Origin: Guyparkeria hydrothermalis
GTDB lineage: Bacteria; Pseudomonadota; Gammaproteobacteria; Halothiobacillales; Halothiobacillaceae
DNA length: 64,000 bases
Assembly (NCBI RefSeq): GCF_023555385.1
Contig: NZ_JAJSED010000001.1
Coordinates: 62,001 to 126,000, forward strand
Direction of reading: 5' to 3'
Shown: positions 37,661 to 46,267 of the stretch, piece after piece
Position numbering within the stretch: position 1 is the first letter of the stretch
Layout of the letters: every line of letters starts with the position of its first letter
Notes under the pieces: generated by a model
Databases searched by the model: none
Told to the model about the DNA's origin: nothing
The model's input: only the letters and a program-made list of their open reading frames with translations
Made by a program: the position numbers and the translations under genes

Positions 37661-38464
37661 ATGAAGGCCGAAACCTTCGCCCGATTCACCGCCTTTCTCG
37701 AGCAGCACAGCGGAATACTGCTGAGCCCGGACAAGCAGTACCTGGTGGAAACGCGGCTCTCACGAGTGGCGCGTGCGCAGGGGCATGCGTCGGTGGAAGG
37801 GTTGATCGAGACGCTTCTCTCCCGTCGCGATCGCACCCTGGCGCGCGACGTGGTCGATGCGATGACCACCAACGAGACGCTCTGGTTTCGTGATGGCTAC
37901 CCCTTCGCGGCCCTGGAAAAGAAGTTCTTCCCCGAGGCCGTTTCGGCCAAGAAATCGAGCTATCGCATCTGGTCGGCTGCCTGTTCCACCGGGCAGGAGG
38001 CCTTCTCGATCAGCATCACCGCCGAGGAACAGCGGGTGCCCTTCAATCTCGAGATCGTGGGCACGGATATCTCCGAGGCGGTGGTCGAGAAGGCGCGCAA
38101 GGGCGTGTTCGATGACCTGTCGCTGGGGCGCGGGCTCTCGCCGGAGCGCAAGCGTCAATATTTCGTCAAGACGGGCGAAGGCTGGAAGATCTCTCCGCAG
38201 GTCAGTCGCCGGGTGCTGTTCCGTCAGGGCAATCTGCTCGAACTGCGCCCGGAGGTCCGGCGCTACGATCTGGTGTTCTGCCGCAACGTGCTTATCTACT
38301 TCTCGCGCGAGACCAAGGCCAAGATCATCAACCGCATTGCCGACACACTTGTGCCGGGCGGTTACCTGCTCCTGGGCGCGTCGGAATCCCTTACCCAACT
38401 CAGCGACCGCTTCACGGCAGAGCGCCTGCCGACCGGTGGCACCGCCTACCGGCTCAAGGACTGA
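37661..38464 (+). CDS. cheR: Chemotaxis protein methyltransferase CheR
   Basis: 267 residues. An N-terminal helical domain (FTAFLEQHSGILLSPDKQYL) is followed by the SAM-binding domain with WSAACSTGQEAFSI, VGTDISEAVVEKA, and FCRNVLIYFS. It methylates receptor glutamates. The ATG at 37661 has GAGG upstream; a TTG at 37649 overlapping the cheV stop is an alternative. Transcripts end at the terminator at 38531. Confidence 0.93.
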   Translation: MKAETFARFTAFLEQHSGILLSPDKQYLVETRLSRVARAQGHASVEGLIETLLSRRDRTLARDVVDAMTTNETLWFRDGYPFAALEKKFFPEAVSAKKSSYRIWSAACSTGQEAFSISITAEEQRVPFNLEIVGTDISEAVVEKARKGVFDDLSLGRGLSPERKRQYFVKTGEGWKISPQVSRRVLFRQGNLLELRPEVRRYDLVFCRNVLIYFSRETKAKIINRIADTLVPGGYLLLGASESLTQLSDRFTAERLPTGGTAYRLKD

Positions 38465-38510
38465 CCGAGCCACCTTTCCGAGCTCGTTCGGCTCGGCCCT
38501 ACCGAAAAGC

Positions 38511-38526
38511 TGGCACGCTTATCGCA
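38511..38526 (+). promoter_or_regulatory. Sigma-54 promoter of flgBCDE
   Basis: TGGCACG, CTTA, TCGCA: GG and GC are ten bases apart and only one position departs from TGGCACG-N4-TTGCA. The expected start, near 38537, falls inside the left arm of the terminator that follows. Confidence 0.75.
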
Positions 38527-38530
38527 TAAG

Positions 38531-38563
38531 CCCTCGGCACTGACGCTGTGTCGAGGGTTTTTT
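38531..38563 (+). terminator. cheR terminator overlapping the flgB leader
   Basis: CCCTCGGCAC (38531-38540) pairs with GTGTCGAGGG (38548-38557) with one G-U pair, followed by seven T. The right arm also contains GAGGG, the ribosome site of flgB, nine bases before its ATG. Confidence 0.8.
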
Positions 38564-38566
38564 TCG

Positions 38567-38974
38567 ATGTCGATCATCAACGACCGCCTGTTTGGCATTC
38601 ACGACGATGCGCTGAAGCTCCAGGAGCGCAGCCTGAAGATGCGTGCCGAGAACATCGCCAATGCCGATACCCCGGGGTACAAGGCCCGGGTGATGTCGTT
38701 CGACCGCGCGATGGAGGCTGCATTGCAGTCCAAGTCCGCTCCCGGGGCCGCCGGGCAGCTGGCGACCAGTGATCCGCGGCAGCTGGGCGGCACCTCGTCC
38801 TCGTCGATCCGCGAGGGGTTCTCGGTGCCGGACCAGCCAGCGCTGGACGGCAACACGGTCGATCTGGACAAGGAACGCGTCGGCTACACGCAGGATGCGA
38901 TCGGCTATCAGACCACGCTCTCGTTTCTCAGCAGCCGGATTTCCGGCATCAAGAAGGCCCTGGGCGGACAGTGA
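38567..38974 (+). CDS. flgB: Flagellar proximal rod protein FlgB
   Basis: 135 residues. The family motif RAENIANADTPGYKAR is at about 26-41, and the C-terminal helix ends the chain (LSFLSSRISGIKKALGG). It forms the base of the rod just above the MS ring. First gene of the flgBCDE run; the ribosome site lies in the terminator-like hairpin upstream. Confidence 0.95.
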   Translation: MSIINDRLFGIHDDALKLQERSLKMRAENIANADTPGYKARVMSFDRAMEAALQSKSAPGAAGQLATSDPRQLGGTSSSSIREGFSVPDQPALDGNTVDLDKERVGYTQDAIGYQTTLSFLSSRISGIKKALGGQ

Positions 38975-39017
38975 TCCGCCGGGCGAATCCCACTTTTGGA
39001 GTCAAGACAGGTGAATC

Positions 39018-39425
39018 ATGAGCTTGTATGACGTTTTCAGCATCTCGTCGTCTGCCATGGCGGCGCAGTCGACCCGCCTCAACACGACCGCCTCCAACCT
39101 GGCCAATGCCAACGTGGACGCCTCGTCACCCGAAGAGGCGTACCGGGCGCGCCAGCCGGTATTCCAGACGGTACTCGAGGCCAACGGCGGCCGCGGCGTG
39201 AAGGTGGCCGGCATAACGGAGTCCCAGGCGCAGCCGGTGCAGAAGCACGACCCGGGCAACCCGCTCGCCGACGAGAACGGCTATGTCTACGGCTCGAACG
39301 TCAACCCCGTCGAGGAGATGGTCAACATGCTCTCCGCCTCGCGGACCTACCAGACCAACGTGCAGGTAATGGACACCACCAAGCAGCTGGCAATGCGCAC
39401 GCTTCAGCTTGGCCAGGGCCAATAA
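39018..39425 (+). CDS. flgC: Flagellar proximal rod protein FlgC
   Basis: 135 residues. The N-terminal motif MAAQSTRLNTTASNLANANV and C-terminal NPVEEMVNMLSASRTYQTN are those of FlgC. It builds the rod after FlgB. It lies 43 bases after flgB and 26 before flgD. Confidence 0.95.
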   Translation: MSLYDVFSISSSAMAAQSTRLNTTASNLANANVDASSPEEAYRARQPVFQTVLEANGGRGVKVAGITESQAQPVQKHDPGNPLADENGYVYGSNVNPVEEMVNMLSASRTYQTNVQVMDTTKQLAMRTLQLGQGQ

Positions 39426-39451
39426 GCGCGTAGCACCGCAGGGGATATGAC

Positions 39452-40153
39452 ATGGCCAGTTCCGTAAACAGCGATATCTATGCCGGCCTTGGGCTCGCCT
39501 CTGCGAAGGGCAGCAAGGGCGAGAACAAGCAGAGCCTCGACCAGACGGACTTCCTGAAACTGCTGACCACGCAGATGCAGAACCAGGATCCGATGAAGCC
39601 CATGGACAATACCCAGTTCGTGGCCCAGATGGCGCAATTCAGTTCGCTGCAGGGCATTCAGGATCTGAACGAGACCGTCTCGGGATTCCAGTCGTCCGTG
39701 CAGTCCAACCAGGTGATGCAGGCCTCCTCACTGGTGGGCAAGGCGGCCATCGTCAAGGGCGATACCGCGCAGCTCTACCACATGACCCAGGCGGACGGCA
39801 GCAAGGCTCCGTCGGGGATCCTCGGCGCAGTGGACGTGCCGACGGGTGCATCCGAGGTGAGAGTGGACATCACCAACGCCACCGGGCAGGTCGTACGGAC
39901 GATCGATGTGCCGGCAGAAGGCTCCGACCGGGCGACCTTTTCCTGGGATGGCCGGTTAAAGGATGGGCGCATGGCGCCCGAGGGAAATTACACGGTGAAT
40001 GCGAGCGCCACGGTCGACGGCAAGGGGCAGGCACCCCAGACCTACGTCGGGGCGGTCATCAGCAGTGTGGGCGTGACCAAGAATGGTCCGGAGTTGAATC
40101 TCGATGGTTTGTCGTCGGTCAAGCTGTCGGATATCGTTGAAATCATTAATTAA
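39452..40153 (+). CDS. flgD: Flagellar hook capping protein FlgD
   Basis: 233 residues. The N-terminal LDQTDFLKLLTTQMQNQDP and FVAQMAQFSSLQ are the cap signature; a FlgD Ig/tudor-like part follows (TFSWDGRLKDGRMAPEGNY). It caps the growing hook so that FlgE subunits can add. Confidence 0.95.
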   Translation: MASSVNSDIYAGLGLASAKGSKGENKQSLDQTDFLKLLTTQMQNQDPMKPMDNTQFVAQMAQFSSLQGIQDLNETVSGFQSSVQSNQVMQASSLVGKAAIVKGDTAQLYHMTQADGSKAPSGILGAVDVPTGASEVRVDITNATGQVVRTIDVPAEGSDRATFSWDGRLKDGRMAPEGNYTVNASATVDGKGQAPQTYVGAVISSVGVTKNGPELNLDGLSSVKLSDIVEIIN

Positions 40154-40168
40154 ACCGGAGGACGCAGC

Positions 40169-41521
40169 ATGTCGTTCAACACCTCCATTAGCGGCCTGAA
40201 CGCCGCGCAGAAAGACCTGAACGTGACGAGCAATAACATTGCCAATGCCAAGTCCACCGGCTTCAAGAAGTCGCGGGCGGAATTCGGCGATATCTATGCC
40301 GTCAGCGCGTTCGGCAATAGCAAAACTTCGGTGGGGCAGGGCGTCATCAACCAGGCAGTCACCCAGCAGTTCACGCAAGGGAATCTCGATTTCACCGATC
40401 GGTCTCTGGATCTGGCGATTTCGGGTGAGGGCTTTTTTGCCTTCCAGCCGTCGCTGGACTCGGCTGAGTCAGTATTCAGTCGAGCGGGCGCTCTCGGTGT
40501 CAACAAGGATGGTTATCTTGTGAACCAGGCCGGAGAGTTTCTGAAGGGCTTGCCGACGGATGCTGAGGGCAACTCGGTTTCGACGTCACTGGCTACGGCT
40601 GATCCGGTGAGATTGCCTGCTGAAGCGGGCGAGCCTCGGGCAACCACAACCGCAACTCAGTTGTTCAATCTGCCTTCAGAAGCCGAAGGGCTTCCTGTCA
40701 GTGCGTTTAATTGGAATGATCCGGAGACATATACTCAGGCAAATTCCCAACGTGTTTTTGACTCTCTGGGGAATCCGCACACTCTTACTTCTTACTTTGT
40801 GAAAGACGCGGGGCAAGATAATACTTGGAGGGTTTACTATCAGTTCGACAACGAGGACCCCGTCAACTTTGGTAGTAACACACACGGTATTGATACCGAT
40901 GGCGATTCTACTGCCGACGTGACAGTCGGTTATCAAATGCTCAGGTTTGATGGCAACGGTAGCCTTACAGATGCTGACGGGAATCTGCTCAGTTATGGTT
41001 CAGGTGTGCCCGGTACGTCTATGGATCCTGAGAATCCAACCCTCACCTTGGCATCTCCCGGTACTGGGGCCGAGGATTTGTCAGTGCAAATGCGGATTTC
41101 ACGCAACTCCACGCAGTACGCGGCAGGATTCAATATCGGTGATCAAGGTCAGGATGGTTATACCACCGGCCAATTGACGGGCGTGTCCGTGGGCAGTGAT
41201 GGCTTGATCCGTGCCAGCTACAGCAACGGTCAGAATCAGGCGTTAGGGAAGGTCGCTTTGGTTGATTTCCGCAATCCCCAGGCCTTGAAGCAGGTCGGTA
41301 ATAACCAATGGATCGAGACAGTCGACTCCGGCGAGCCACTTGCAGGCGAAGCGGGGACGGGCACCTTTGGGGCCATTCAGGGCGGGGCGCTTGAGACGTC
41401 CAACGTCGATCTCACCGCCGAGCTGGTCAACCTGATCACCGCGCAGCGGAACTTCCAGGCCAACTCACGGGCGATCGAGGCCAACAAGGCCTTGAGCGAC
41501 ACGATCATCGGCATTCGCTAA
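40169..41521 (+). CDS. flgE: Flagellar hook protein FlgE
   Basis: 450 residues. The ends are conserved (SGLNAAQKDLNVTSNNIANA near the N-terminus, LVNLITAQRNFQANSRAIE near the C-terminus). The middle, about residues 170-350, is the variable surface part of the hook and is clearly richer in A+T with codons rare elsewhere here (ATA, TTA, AGG). The gene is followed by its own terminator. Confidence 0.95.
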   Translation: MSFNTSISGLNAAQKDLNVTSNNIANAKSTGFKKSRAEFGDIYAVSAFGNSKTSVGQGVINQAVTQQFTQGNLDFTDRSLDLAISGEGFFAFQPSLDSAESVFSRAGALGVNKDGYLVNQAGEFLKGLPTDAEGNSVSTSLATADPVRLPAEAGEPRATTTATQLFNLPSEAEGLPVSAFNWNDPETYTQANSQRVFDSLGNPHTLTSYFVKDAGQDNTWRVYYQFDNEDPVNFGSNTHGIDTDGDSTADVTVGYQMLRFDGNGSLTDADGNLLSYGSGVPGTSMDPENPTLTLASPGTGAEDLSVQMRISRNSTQYAAGFNIGDQGQDGYTTGQLTGVSVGSDGLIRASYSNGQNQALGKVALVDFRNPQALKQVGNNQWIETVDSGEPLAGEAGTGTFGAIQGGALETSNVDLTAELVNLITAQRNFQANSRAIEANKALSDTIIGIR

Positions 41522-41542
41522 CGACGCATCGCCGTAAACGCG

Positions 41543-41570
41543 AAAGCGGGCCATCGGGCCCGCTTTTTTT
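41543..41570 (+). terminator. Terminator after flgE
   Basis: AAGCGGGCC pairs with GGCCCGCTT over a 4-base loop and is followed by TTTTT. It splits the flg genes into flgBCDE and flgFGHIJ(KL). Confidence 0.88.
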
Positions 41571-41621
41571 GTGCCTGCCGAAAGGCCGCGCCATGCCAAT
41601 TTTTCTCTGCCATTCCTGATC

Positions 41622-41637
41622 TGGCACACCTCCTGCA
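41622..41637 (+). promoter_or_regulatory. Sigma-54 promoter of flgFGHIJ
   Basis: TGGCAC, ACCTC, CTGCA: GG and GC are ten bases apart and one position differs from the consensus. It lies 61 bases before flgF and just after the flgE terminator. Confidence 0.75.
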
Positions 41638-41697
41638 TTAAAGCAGGGCATCCGGGGCTTTCCCCGAATCGAATCAGTGAATTGTTGGAGGTGCGAG

Positions 41698-42441
41698 ATG
41701 GATCGTCTGGCTTACATCGCCATGAGCGGTGCGTCGCAGACCATGCGGGCCCAGGCCACCAACGCCAATAATTTGGCGAACGTGAACACCCAGGGCTTCA
41801 AGGCGGATATCGATGCCTTTGCCAGTCTGCCGGTTTACGGCCCGGGGCAGGCTTCGCGCGCTTATACCGAGGCGCAGGGCAAGGGTGCCGATTTTTCGGC
41901 CGGCCCGTTGCAGACCACCGGTCGCGAGCTCGATGTCGCGGTCAAGGGGGAGGGATTCATCGCCGTCGAGGCGCCGGACGGCCGGGTCGCCTACACCCGG
42001 CGCGGCGACCTGCACCTGACCGCCAACGGTCAGCTGCAAACGGGTCAGGGCGATCCCGTGATGGGCAACCAGGGCCCGATCGCCATCCCGCCGGCGGAGA
42101 AGATCGACATCCACGCCGACGGCAGCATCAGCATCATTCCGGTCGGCGGCCAGGCGAATCAGCCGGCAATGGTCGACCGCATCCGACTGGTCAATCCGGC
42201 CCAGGCCGACCTGCAGAAGGCCCCCGACGGGCGCTTCTCGCTGCGGCCCGGCGTCGAGGAACCGCAGGCGGATGCCGCCGTGCAGATTGCCAGCGGCGTG
42301 CTCGAGGGCAGCAACGTCAACGCCGTCGAAGCCATGGTCAACATGATCGAGTACGGCCGCATGTTCGAAACACAGAGCCGCATGATCCGCACCGCCGAGG
42401 AAAACGGCGAGGCTGCCGATCGTCTCATGCGCCTCGGTTAA
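41698..42441 (+). CDS. flgF: Flagellar proximal rod protein FlgF
   Basis: 247 residues. AMSGASQTMRAQATNANNLA at the N-terminus and EAMVNMIEYGRMFETQSRMI at the C-terminus are typical of FlgF. The ATG at 41698 follows GGAGGTGCGAG. First gene of the second flg unit. Confidence 0.94.
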   Translation: MDRLAYIAMSGASQTMRAQATNANNLANVNTQGFKADIDAFASLPVYGPGQASRAYTEAQGKGADFSAGPLQTTGRELDVAVKGEGFIAVEAPDGRVAYTRRGDLHLTANGQLQTGQGDPVMGNQGPIAIPPAEKIDIHADGSISIIPVGGQANQPAMVDRIRLVNPAQADLQKAPDGRFSLRPGVEEPQADAAVQIASGVLEGSNVNAVEAMVNMIEYGRMFETQSRMIRTAEENGEAADRLMRLG

Positions 42442-42468
42442 CCCGTTACCAGTTAGGGGAGAAACACC

Positions 42469-43257
42469 ATGACCACACCCGCACTCTGGACAGCAAAGAC
42501 CGGCCTGGACGCGCAGCAGACGCGCATGTCGGTGATTTCCAACAACCTCGCCAACGTCAACACCACGGGCTTCAAGCGCGACCGGGCGGTGTTCGAGGAC
42601 CTGATCTACCAGAACTACCGCCAGGTCGGCGCGGCCAACAACCAGCAGGACGAAGTGCCCACGGGCCTGAACGTGGGTACGGGTGTCCGCGTCGTCGCAA
42701 CCGAGAAGCAGCACAGCCAGGGCAATATCCAGCAGACGGACAACGCGCTGGATATGGCCATCAACGGTCGTGGCTTCTTCCAGGTGTTGCAGCCGGACGG
42801 CAACCTCGCCTACACGCGTGACGGCGACTTCTCGCTCAACAGCGACGGCCAGCTGGTGACCGCCAACGGTCAGCCGGTCCAGCCGGCGATCAACGTGCCG
42901 CAGGGCGCGATCTCGATCACGATCGGCCAGGACGGCACGGTCAGCGCCCAGCTGGCCGGCCAGGCGCAACCGGTCCAGCTCGGCAGCCTCCAGCTGGCGG
43001 ACTTCGTCAACCCGGCGGGCCTGCAGCCGATCGGCAACAACCTGTTCGTCGAATCCGGTGCCAGCGGCGCACCGCAGCTCGACACCCCGGGGCTGAATGG
43101 CCTGGGCGCGATCCAGCAGGGCGCGCTGGAAAGCTCCAACGTCAACGTGGTTGAGGAGCTGGTCAGCATGATCGAGACCCAGCGTTCCTACGAGATGAAC
43201 TCCAAGGCCATCTCGACCACTGACGGCATGCTCCAGTACCTGAACCAGAACGTCTGA
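42469..43257 (+). CDS. flgG: Flagellar distal rod protein FlgG
   Basis: 262 residues. [20 protein letters not shown] at the N-terminus, the rod-specific insert [18 protein letters not shown], and [19 protein letters not shown] at the C-terminus. It forms the distal rod that passes through the P and L rings. Confidence 0.96.
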   Translation: MTTPALWTAKTGLDAQQTRMSVISNNLANVNTTGFKRDRAVFEDLIYQNYRQVGAANNQQDEVPTGLNVGTGVRVVATEKQHSQGNIQQTDNALDMAINGRGFFQVLQPDGNLAYTRDGDFSLNSDGQLVTANGQPVQPAINVPQGAISITIGQDGTVSAQLAGQAQPVQLGSLQLADFVNPAGLQPIGNNLFVESGASGAPQLDTPGLNGLGAIQQGALESSNVNVVEELVSMIETQRSYEMNSKAISTTDGMLQYLNQNV

Positions 43258-43297
43258 TGACCCATTTTTCCCGCGCGGCTCACGCCGGAGGCGCCTC

Positions 43298-43990
43298 ATG
43301 AAACCGTCAATCCACCGCCTTTTCCGGGTAACGGCCCTCGTCGGGCTGGCGCTGCTGGCCGGCTGTGCCAGCCAGCCGCCGATCAAGCCCGATCCGCAGT
43401 TCGATGCCGCCATGCCGCCGGAGCCGTCCCAGCACAATCCGGTGCAGAGCAACGGCGCCATCTTCCAGACGGGGCAGGTGGACAACATGTTCGCCGATGC
43501 CCGGCCCTACCGGGTGGGCGACATCCTGACGGTCATTTTGGAAGAGCGGATGCAGGCCTCGAAGAGTGCCCAGACTTCCACCGGCAAGAGCCAGGAAGTG
43601 GGGATCACCCCGCCGAACGTGCTGGGTCTCAGCGGCCCGCTGGTCGAGCGACTCAACGCCCAGATCGCCGGCGAGCGCGACTTCGCCGGTGACGGCGAAA
43701 GCAGCCAGCAGAACACGCTCAACGGCCAGATCACCGTCACCGTCTCGCGGGTGCTGTCGAACGGCAATCTCGTGATCCGCGGCCAGAAGTGGATCGGCAT
43801 CAATCAGGGCAGCGAGTTCATCAAGCTTGCCGGCATGGTGCGCCCGCAGGACATCGCGCCGGACAACACGGTCATGTCCACGCGTGTTGCCAACGCCAAG
43901 ATCGCCTACGGCGGCGAGGGCGTGATCAACGAGTCGAACAACATGGGCTGGATGGCCCGCTTCTTCAACAGCCCGGTGTTCCCGTTCTGA
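43298..43990 (+). CDS. flgH: Flagellar L-ring lipoprotein FlgH
   Basis: 230 residues. The lipoprotein signal ends at LLAGC (Cys25). The family signature [20 protein letters not shown] and [15 protein letters not shown] follow. It forms the outer-membrane bushing around the rod. It lies ten bases before flgI. Confidence 0.95.
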   Translation: MKPSIHRLFRVTALVGLALLAGCASQPPIKPDPQFDAAMPPEPSQHNPVQSNGAIFQTGQVDNMFADARPYRVGDILTVILEERMQASKSAQTSTGKSQEVGITPPNVLGLSGPLVERLNAQIAGERDFAGDGESSQQNTLNGQITVTVSRVLSNGNLVIRGQKWIGINQGSEFIKLAGMVRPQDIAPDNTVMSTRVANAKIAYGGEGVINESNNMGWMARFFNSPVFPF

Positions 43991-44000
43991 GGTCGGTGGC

Positions 44001-45134
44001 ATGACGATGATCAAGCACGCACGCGCATTTCTCTTCGGTCTGTTGCCCATGGTTCTGGTGGCCGCTGGCATCGCTTGGGCGCCGCAGGCCGGGGCCGAGC
44101 GGATCAAGGACGTGGCCAGCTTCGCCGGGGTTCGCGACAACCAGCTGGTCGGCTACGGCATCGTGGTGGGTCTCGCCGGTACTGGCGATCAGACCACGCA
44201 GGTGCCGTTCACCCGCCAGAGCATCCAGAACATGCTCGAGCGCCAGGGACTGTCGCCCGATGGCGGCAATGTCCAGCTGGCCAACGTTGCCGCCGTCATG
44301 GTCACCGCGACCTTGCCGCCGTTCGCCAAGCCGGGGCAGACCATCGACGTGACCGTGTCCTCGATGGGCAATGCCGACAGTCTCCGCGGGGGCGAGCTTC
44401 TGATGACGCCGCTCAAGGGCGCGGACGACAACATCTACGCCGTCGCGCAGGGCAGCCTGGTCGTCGGCGGGCTGGATGCCTCTGGGCGTGATGGCTCGCG
44501 GGTGACCGTCAACATTCCCACGGCTGGCCGGATCCCGAACGGGGCGACAGTCGAGCGCAGCGTGCCGAGCAAGATGGGCGGCGCGGGCGCCGTGTTCCTC
44601 AACCTGCACGAGCCCGACTTCACCACCGCTCGGCGGATGGAAAAGGCCATCAACGATGCGCTCGGCGGCGGGGTGGCGCAGGCCGTCGACGGCGGCACGG
44701 TCAAGGTGCGTGCGCCGGATGCGCCGGACCAGCGCGTCGGTTTCATGTCGGTGCTCGAGAATGTGAACGTCGAACCGGGGGATGGCCCGGCGCGCGTGGT
44801 GGTCAACTCGCGCAGCGGCACGGTGGTGATCGGCCAGAACGTCACCATCGAGGCGGCCGCCGTCTCTCACGGCAACCTGACCGTGACCGTGGACGAGAGC
44901 CTCAACGTGTCGCAGCCCGCGCCGTTCAGTCAGGGCGAGACGGTCGTCACGCCGGACTCGAACGTCGCGGTCCAGGAGGAAAACAGCCGCGCGTTCCTGT
45001 TCGATCCGGGCGTGAAGCTCAACGATATCGTGCAGGCGGTCAATGCCGTGGGTGCCTCGCCTTCGGACCTGGTGGCGATCCTGCAGGCGCTCAAGCGCGC
45101 CGGGGCGCTCAAGGCCCAGCTGATCGTGATTTGA
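44001..45134 (+). CDS. flgI: Flagellar P-ring protein FlgI
   Basis: 377 residues. A signal peptide ends near residue 32 (PQAGA). [20 protein letters not shown] and [13 protein letters not shown] are diagnostic, and the chain ends with [21 protein letters not shown]. It forms the peptidoglycan-level ring with the help of FlgA. Confidence 0.96.
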   Translation: MTMIKHARAFLFGLLPMVLVAAGIAWAPQAGAERIKDVASFAGVRDNQLVGYGIVVGLAGTGDQTTQVPFTRQSIQNMLERQGLSPDGGNVQLANVAAVMVTATLPPFAKPGQTIDVTVSSMGNADSLRGGELLMTPLKGADDNIYAVAQGSLVVGGLDASGRDGSRVTVNIPTAGRIPNGATVERSVPSKMGGAGAVFLNLHEPDFTTARRMEKAINDALGGGVAQAVDGGTVKVRAPDAPDQRVGFMSVLENVNVEPGDGPARVVVNSRSGTVVIGQNVTIEAAAVSHGNLTVTVDESLNVSQPAPFSQGETVVTPDSNVAVQEENSRAFLFDPGVKLNDIVQAVNAVGASPSDLVAILQALKRAGALKAQLIVI

Positions 45135-45143
45135 GGTGGCGTG

Positions 45144-46193
45144 ATGGTCGATCCGGCACAGATTCGTTCCTATACCGACTTCCAGGGGCTGAACCAGCTC
45201 AAGTCGCAGGCTGGCAAGGACCCGGCTCAGGCGTTAAAGACGGTCGCCTCCCAGTTCGAGACGCAGTTCGTCAAGATGATGCTGCAGTCGATGCGCGAGG
45301 CCACACCGCGCGACGGCCTGTTCAACAGCGACCAGATGAAGACCTTCGAGGGCATGTTCGATCAGGAGATCGCGCAGAAGCTCTCGAGTCGGGCAGGCGG
45401 TATCGGTCTGGCCGAGATGATCGAGCGTCAGCTTGCGAAGACCACCAGTGAGGCAAAGCCGACGCCGGAGGGCGGCTACCCGCTCGAGCGGCAGGCGGAG
45501 GGCATGACCACGGCGAGCGAAGCACGGGCGTATCCGCTGCCGGATGCCTCCGAGTGGACCCTGCGGCCGCATGCGTGGATGAAGCAGGAAGACGGCAAGG
45601 ACGCCGCTAAGGCCGAGGGCGACAAGCTCGAGCAGGCGGGGCCGACCAAGGAGCGTCTGGCGGCCATCCAGTCGGCGGGCCAGTCCGCACCCAGCGAGCC
45701 GACTTCGCGACAGCCGGCGTACTGGGAATCGCCGGAACAGTTCGTCGAGGCGATCCTGCCGCACGCCCGCGAGGCGGCCGACAAGCTGGGTGTCTCGCCC
45801 AAGGTGCTGGTGGCGCAGTCGGCGCTGGAGACCGGTTGGGGCAAGCATGTCCCGCACGACGACAGTGGTCGGGCGAGCCACAACTTCTTCGGCATCAAGG
45901 CCGACCGAGGCTGGGACGGCGAGCGCCAGGTGCACGGCACGCTCGAGTTCGAATCGGGCAGCCTGGTGCGCCGTCAGGCGGCCTTCCGCGAGTACGACTC
46001 CATGGCCGGATCGTTCAACGACTTCGCCCGTTTCATCCAGGACAACCCGCGCTACGGCAAGGCTCTTGAGGCACGCAATGATCCCGAACAGTTTGCCCGC
46101 GAGCTGCAGCAGGCCGGCTACGCCACCGACCCGAAGTACGCCGACAAGCTGATCTCGATTATGAACTCGCCGGCCCTGAAGGACGTGGTCTGA
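45144..46193 (+). CDS. flgJ: Flagellar rod cap and peptidoglycan hydrolase FlgJ
   Basis: 349 residues. The N-terminal rod-binding domain (ASQFETQFVKMMLQSMREAT) is followed by a variable linker of about 80 residues, then a glucosaminidase domain from about 195 with the catalytic Glu in AQSALETGWGKH and NFFGIKADRGWDG. It opens the cell wall for the rod. The linker is longer than in E. coli (313 residues in all). The start is the ATG at 45144 with GAGG seven bases upstream. Confidence 0.94.
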   Translation: MVDPAQIRSYTDFQGLNQLKSQAGKDPAQALKTVASQFETQFVKMMLQSMREATPRDGLFNSDQMKTFEGMFDQEIAQKLSSRAGGIGLAEMIERQLAKTTSEAKPTPEGGYPLERQAEGMTTASEARAYPLPDASEWTLRPHAWMKQEDGKDAAKAEGDKLEQAGPTKERLAAIQSAGQSAPSEPTSRQPAYWESPEQFVEAILPHAREAADKLGVSPKVLVAQSALETGWGKHVPHDDSGRASHNFFGIKADRGWDGERQVHGTLEFESGSLVRRQAAFREYDSMAGSFNDFARFIQDNPRYGKALEARNDPEQFARELQQAGYATDPKYADKLISIMNSPALKDVV

Positions 46194-46210
46194 GTGCCGG
46201 CGCCCGCAGC

Positions 46211-46237
46211 TAAAGTTTTTCGTTTTCCGGCCGATAC
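46211..46237 (+). promoter_or_regulatory. Sigma-28 (FliA) promoter of flgKL
   Basis: TAAA (46211-46214), 15 bases, GCCGATAC (46230-46237). It lies 30 bases before flgK and lets the junction proteins be made as late genes. Confidence 0.85.
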
Positions 46238-46267
46238 GGTCGGCAGTAAACCCTTCGAGGTCTCACC

